A DNA stretch of 64,000 nt from SIG565 sp045540055 (GTDB taxonomy: Bacteria > Bacillota > Clostridia > Oscillospirales > Acutalibacteraceae): NCBI GenBank assembly GCA_045540055.1, contig JAZQGO010000025.1, forward strand, positions 11,121 to 75,120. The letters are read 5' to 3'. Positions 60,151 to 64,000 of this stretch are shown one piece after another. Each line of letters begins with the position of its first letter. Position 1 is the stretch's first letter. The notes under the pieces are model-generated. The model was not told where the DNA came from, did no database searches, and was given only the letters and a program-made list of their open reading frames with translations. The position numbers and the translations under genes were made by a program.

Positions 60151-61074
60151 TTAAGATCTCCTTTTAAGTGCGAATGCGTACCAATTATCTTTTTTAAGTT
60201 CTTCAACTATCGTGAGGCCGCATTTTTCAAAGCTTTCTTTAACCTCATCGGCCCTTATGTCAATTATACCCGAGGTGATATACAGAGCATCCTCTTTCAT
60301 ATATTCCTCAATATCAGAATTAAGACGCATTATAATATCGGCAACAATGTTTGCACATATAATATCGTACCTGCCATTTATCTTTTCGGCAAGGTCACCG
60401 TTACTAAATTCTGTTTTAGCTCCAACACCGTTGATAATGGCGTTCTCTTTTGCCACCTTAACTGCGGTTAGGTCAATATCGACACCGTCAGCCTTTTTAG
60501 CACCCAGAAGCACCGAGGCAACGCTTAAAATACCACTGCCGCAACCAATATCCAAAACCGTCGCGCCGTCATAAACATATTTATCCAACAAGTTAAGGCA
60601 CAGTGAAGTGGTTGCGTGTGTACCCGTACCAAATGCGGCACCGGGGTCGATTTTTAGCACCGTTTTATTTTGTATGTTATCAAAATCCTCCCACACGGGA
60701 CAAACCACAAGGCGCTGACCTATCGGTGTAACCTTGAAAAACTTCTTCCAATTTTCAGCCCAATCGGAGTCTTTAACACCGTTTAAAACTATACTGTGAG
60801 CAATATGCTCAGCAATAAGCCGTTCTGTTATAAACTGCTTGGCCTCACTAAAATTATTTTCTTCGGATACATAGATATGAATAACCGATTTAGTGCGGTC
60901 TTTAGCGATAAGCTCTTCATCAATCAAATCAATATGCGCTATCTCCTGAGCACCCTGTTCTAAATCAGAATAATCTTCAATATAAATACCGCCGATGGCC
61001 GCCATATTACAAATTGCGGCACAAACATCGGTATCTTTTGTATCAACCGTTATGCAAATTTCTGTCCAATTCAT
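60151..61074 (-). CDS. prmA: Ribosomal protein L11 methyltransferase
   Basis: Methylates L11 with SAM. The 307-residue protein has an N-terminal substrate-recognition domain starting MNWTEICITVDTKDTDVCAA and a class I methyltransferase fold with LKIDPGAAFGTGTHATTSLC, the SAM loop VLDIGCGSGILSVASVLLGA, and ICANIVADIIMRL (NxxA/V). ATG at 61074 follows AAGGTG. The upstream extended -10 TGGTATAAT fits a promoter divergent from the ATPase gene. Confidence 0.93.
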   Translation of the reverse strand: MNWTEICITVDTKDTDVCAAICNMAAIGGIYIEDYSDLEQGAQEIAHIDLIDEELIAKDRTKSVIHIYVSEENNFSEAKQFITERLIAEHIAHSIVLNGVKDSDWAENWKKFFKVTPIGQRLVVCPVWEDFDNIQNKTVLKIDPGAAFGTGTHATTSLCLNLLDKYVYDGATVLDIGCGSGILSVASVLLGAKKADGVDIDLTAVKVAKENAIINGVGAKTEFSNGDLAEKINGRYDIICANIVADIIMRLNSDIEEYMKEDALYITSGIIDIRADEVKESFEKCGLTIVEELKKDNWYAFALKRRS

Positions 61075-61096
61075 AAATTATCACCTTAACAAAATG

Positions 61097-61105
61097 ATTA
61101 TACCA
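61097..61105 (-). promoter_or_regulatory. Extended -10 element of the prmA promoter
   Basis: TGGTATAAT on the minus strand, 22 bases before the prmA ATG. There is no good -35, which extended -10 promoters can do without. Confidence 0.45.
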
Positions 61106-61152
61106 TAAATATTAAAAAAATAAAGTCTTTTTTATTAACAACATAGCTATAC

Positions 61153-61181
61153 TTGATTATTTTGTAAAAATATAGTATTAT
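61153..61181 (+). promoter_or_regulatory. Promoter of the P-type ATPase gene
   Basis: TTGATT (61153-61158), 17-base spacer, TATTAT (61176-61181). The -10 covers the ATG at 61180, which therefore cannot be the start codon. Confidence 0.6.
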
Positions 61182-61218
61182 GGTTGAGTATGAATTTTCA
61201 AGTTTTCGGAGGGATATG

Positions 61219-63849
61219 ATGATCTGGCACAGTTCTGATAAAAATTCTGTTCTTGGATTTTTCTCGGTAGACAAAGATAAAGGCCTTGCGCGTGAAACTG
61301 CTGAGGCCATCTACGAAAGCACGCAGAACGAAAAAGAAAAAGATGTAAATTTTTATAAAATTCTGCTTAAACAGTTCAATAATTATCTAACGGTATTTAT
61401 GATAATTGCCGCAGTATTATCGGTCGCTGTATCTTTGATGTCTTCGCTCAACACCTGGATAAACGCCGTTATCATTATAGTAATGATGCTTATTGACAAC
61501 TTGTGGAATGCCTATCAGGAATACACAAGTCAAAAGGCAATGATTGATGTCGAAAAGCTGACCGCCGCCACGGCAAACGCTTTGCGTGACGGTGAGATTA
61601 CCCTGTTGCCCGCAGAAAAGCTTATACCGGGCGATATTATTATCTTAACCGAGGGTGACTATATCCCTGCCGACTGCCGTCTTGTTGAAGCCAACACGTT
61701 AAGATGCGACGAATATTCTCTGACTGGTGAAACGGTATTTGTAGATAAAGACTGCGATTATATAGGTGAAGATATAACCGAAATTGCTAACCGACAGAAT
61801 ATGGTCTTTGCAGGCTGTACGGTTATGGCGGGCAGTGGCAAGGCGGTTGTTACTGAAACAGGCTCTGCCACCGAGATGGCCAAGCTGAACACCCTTTCTA
61901 CAGCAAGCGAAGATAATCTTGCCAAGTGCAGCAAATCTGTTACTAATGTGTATAAGATTTCTGTCTTTTCGGCGGTATGCGTATGTGTTCTCTACTTCAT
62001 AATCAGTATACTTTTTGGTATCGGTTCATCCTCAGTTCAGAATTTTGCCGTACTTGTATCTGACTCCTTTACCAATTCTGTGGCCCTTGCTATAGCCGCT
62101 ATTCCGTCAATACTTCCTGCGGTTATAACGATTATTTTGGGACAGGGTATCAAACGCCTTTGGGGCAAAAACATTCTGATAAGACGCCCCGACGCATTTG
62201 AAAATATCGCGAATGTAAGCATCGTATGTGCCGATAAAACAGGCTGTCTTACAAGTGATAATATGAGTGTTGTAAAGCTTTTTGACGGCAACGAGATTTA
62301 CGATATAGACGGTGAACTGTCAGCGCAGTCGCTGACATTGTTAAAGCTCGGTATGATTTGCGGTAACGGACTAAATTATGACGAAAACTCATCAAGAGTA
62401 ATTAAGGACTCAACCGATACCGCCATTGCCGAAGCCTGTGCAAAATTCACCGCGATATCCGACAGTGATGCTATCAATATCTATCCACTTTTAGGCTCTA
62501 TTCCGTTTGATAACGACCGTAAGCTGATAACTACCATAAATATGATAAACGGTAAACCGTTTGTTATTTCTAAGGGCGCGCCCGAAAGTCTTATTGATAA
62601 ATGCGGCGGTATCAATAAAGAAAAGCTTTCGGCTATCACCGACTCATTAGCCGAGGAGGCGCTCAGAGTCATAGCGGTTGCTTATAGACCTATTGATGAA
62701 GTCCCCGCAATACCAATGGCAGACGACCTTGAAAAAGGGCTTACCTTTGTGGGACTTATCTGTCTTTACGATGCGCCCGGTGAATCGGTTGTAACCACCG
62801 TCGAGCAAGCCGAGAAGAACGGTATACGCACTGTTATGCTTACGGGTGATAACCTTGCGACCGCCAAGGCTGTAGCACGCCGTATAGGCATTTTACACGA
62901 TGGTATGAAGGCAATTACAGGTGAAGAATTAAACAAAATGAGCGATGAAGAGCTTGAGGCTAACATCATTTCATACTCGGTATTTGCCCGAATTTCGCCG
63001 TATGACCGCTACCGAATTGTACGCGCCTTCCAGCACAATAATGAAACTGTAGCAATAATGGGCAGTAATATTGACGATGCCCCGATACTTAACAAGGCAG
63101 ATGTTGGTATTTCGCTCGATAATATTTCAACCGACGTTGCGCGTCGTGCTTCGGATATAGTTGTAGATAACAGCATCATCACAAATGTTATAGACATTAT
63201 AAACCATTCTAAAACATTATTTACTAACATTAAGAATGTCGTACATTATTTGCTTAGCTGTAATCTTGCCGAGGTTTTGGTTTTACTGTTTGGTATGCTG
63301 ATTTTTGCAAACCCTGTACTTACTGCTGCACAGCTTTTGCTTATAAATCTTGTCACCGATGCCCTGCCGTCGATGGCTATAGGCACCGCCGAGCATAATA
63401 ATCTTTGGGGCAAGGGTAATACCCTTAAAACAAACAGGCTTTTCTCAAACCGTTCACTTATAAGTCTTGCCATTCAGTCGGTATCCCTTTGTGTTATAAC
63501 CCTCATAGCCTATAATATAGGTTATATAAACGGTGATACGGCCAGTGCGGGCACCGTCGCTTTAATCGTTCTTGGACTTTCACAAATTGTGCATGTGCTT
63601 TCCTGCTACTCACAAAAGTATGTATTTACAACTAATCTTGTGAAAAACACCTCGCTTTTAATTTCACTCGGCGTATCCATTACTTTATTACTGATAGTTA
63701 CCCTAACACCGATTAATGCATTGTTCGGTCTATGTAATATATCGGGCAGACTTTGGGGAAAAGCACTTCTTCTGGTAATGATTTTCTTTGTGATAGACGA
63801 GCTTATAAAACTCGGCTTTAGCATCTACGAACAATTTAAAAAACGCTAA
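61219..63849 (+). CDS. P-type cation ATPase with altered signature motifs
   Basis: An 876-residue P2-type ATPase (calcium/cation pump-like) with the usual order: four N-terminal membrane helices, actuator, phosphorylation and nucleotide domains, and six C-terminal helices. Several signatures are changed: TGES is TGET (YSLTGETVFV), DKTGT is DKTGC (VCADKTGCLT), GDGxNDxP is SNIDDAP (MGSNIDDAPILNKADVGIS), and the M4 PEGLP is PSILP. The phosphorylated Asp, MLTGDNLATAK and the M5/M6 residues (NLAEV; NLVTDALPS) are kept. ATG at 61219 is 6 bases after GGAGG; ATG 61180 overlaps the promoter. Transport activity is uncertain; a regulatory or altered-specificity role is possible. It stands alone with its own promoter and terminator. 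Confidence 0.85.
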   Translation: MIWHSSDKNSVLGFFSVDKDKGLARETAEAIYESTQNEKEKDVNFYKILLKQFNNYLTVFMIIAAVLSVAVSLMSSLNTWINAVIIIVMMLIDNLWNAYQEYTSQKAMIDVEKLTAATANALRDGEITLLPAEKLIPGDIIILTEGDYIPADCRLVEANTLRCDEYSLTGETVFVDKDCDYIGEDITEIANRQNMVFAGCTVMAGSGKAVVTETGSATEMAKLNTLSTASEDNLAKCSKSVTNVYKISVFSAVCVCVLYFIISILFGIGSSSVQNFAVLVSDSFTNSVALAIAAIPSILPAVITIILGQGIKRLWGKNILIRRPDAFENIANVSIVCADKTGCLTSDNMSVVKLFDGNEIYDIDGELSAQSLTLLKLGMICGNGLNYDENSSRVIKDSTDTAIAEACAKFTAISDSDAINIYPLLGSIPFDNDRKLITTINMINGKPFVISKGAPESLIDKCGGINKEKLSAITDSLAEEALRVIAVAYRPIDEVPAIPMADDLEKGLTFVGLICLYDAPGESVVTTVEQAEKNGIRTVMLTGDNLATAKAVARRIGILHDGMKAITGEELNKMSDEELEANIISYSVFARISPYDRYRIVRAFQHNNETVAIMGSNIDDAPILNKADVGISLDNISTDVARRASDIVVDNSIITNVIDIINHSKTLFTNIKNVVHYLLSCNLAEVLVLLFGMLIFANPVLTAAQLLLINLVTDALPSMAIGTAEHNNLWGKGNTLKTNRLFSNRSLISLAIQSVSLCVITLIAYNIGYINGDTASAGTVALIVLGLSQIVHVLSCYSQKYVFTTNLVKNTSLLISLGVSITLLLIVTLTPINALFGLCNISGRLWGKALLLVMIFFVIDELIKLGFSIYEQFKKR

Positions 63850-63886
63850 AAAAATGCTTACGGATGGTCATCCGTAAGCATTTTTA
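63850..63886 (+). terminator. Terminator of the P-type ATPase gene
   Basis: A 15-bp perfect stem AAAAATGCTTACGGA / TCCGTAAGCATTTTT (63850-63864 and 63871-63885), then A and directly the IS left end. Confidence 0.9.
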
Positions 63887-64000
63887 TTGTATAACGAAAA
63901 CCACGCGATAGTCGCGTGGTTCAAAAGAGGTTAACCGATGAGAAAATCCTCCGTTTGTGGTAATATTGAAAAGACCTGCCAGTCAATTCAAAACACAAAC
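63887..64000 (+). mobile_element. IS200/IS605 element, second copy (left 114 bases, cut by the window end)
   Basis: Bases 63887-64000 are the exact reverse complement of 2217-2330, including the left-end hairpin AACCACGCGATAGTCGCGTGG. The window stops in the leader, just before tnpA would begin on the plus strand. The full match means both copies are recent. It abuts the ATPase terminator in the same way the first copy abuts the murC terminator. Confidence 0.93.

Noticed and set aside
1..64000. CRISPR arrays, rRNA genes, prophage or toxin-antitoxin modules
   Set aside because: I saw no regularly spaced repeats, no rRNA signature sequences and no phage or toxin genes in the window.

Overview
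The window comes from a low-GC Gram-positive, endospore-forming member of the Clostridia, probably an anaerobe of the Ruminococcaceae/Oscillospiraceae type. The support is both dipicolinate synthase subunits, a BofA-like sporulation protein, an AddAB recombination nuclease, Clostridia-style pyrimidine (pyrK, pyrBI) and purine clusters, SAM-I, FMN and ZTP riboswitches, purine-rich ribosome binding sites and TTGACA-N17-TATAAT promoters. No species can be named from the sequence alone.

Layout. Bases 1-2330 are an eroded accessory patch: the 3' end of a sugar ABC permease, a sugar-phosphate transferase followed by a DUF4422 remnant, an SGNH hydrolase with its middle deleted, and an IS200/IS605 element. 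Bases 2360-6440 hold murC, cca and spoVFAB (dpaAB). Bases 6467-13564 hold addA, addB and a BofA-like membrane protein. Rhamnose catabolism (rhaBA) and a PadR-DUF1700-DUF4097 operon follow to 18400. Then come tRNA-Pro, metK under a SAM-I riboswitch, a RibU-type riboflavin importer under an FMN riboswitch, a DUF1294 protein, a lactonase remnant and two G3E (CobW-like) GTPases.

Bases 23578-43344 are the nucleotide centre. A pyrC-carB-pyrK-pyrD-pyrF-pyrE-pyrB-pyrI operon runs left and a purE-purF-purM-purN-purO-like-AICAR transformylase-purD-purL operon runs right, from one 414-base control region. The pur side has a ZTP riboswitch. The pyr side has a leader peptide, a U-rich tract and an intrinsic terminator, arranged like UTP-sensing attenuation. 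PurF lacks its N-terminal nucleophile cysteine, PurH is split into two proteins, and carB has no neighbouring carA.

Bases 43359-57879 hold serC-serA and the rpoB-rpoC-rpsL-rpsG-fusA-tuf supercluster. Bases 57974-61102 hold prmA, prfB and a trigger-factor-like lipoprotein. The window closes with a P-type ATPase altered in several signature motifs and the first 114 bases of a second, inverted IS200/IS605 copy identical to the first. Both IS copies sit directly against the U-tract of a host gene's terminator.
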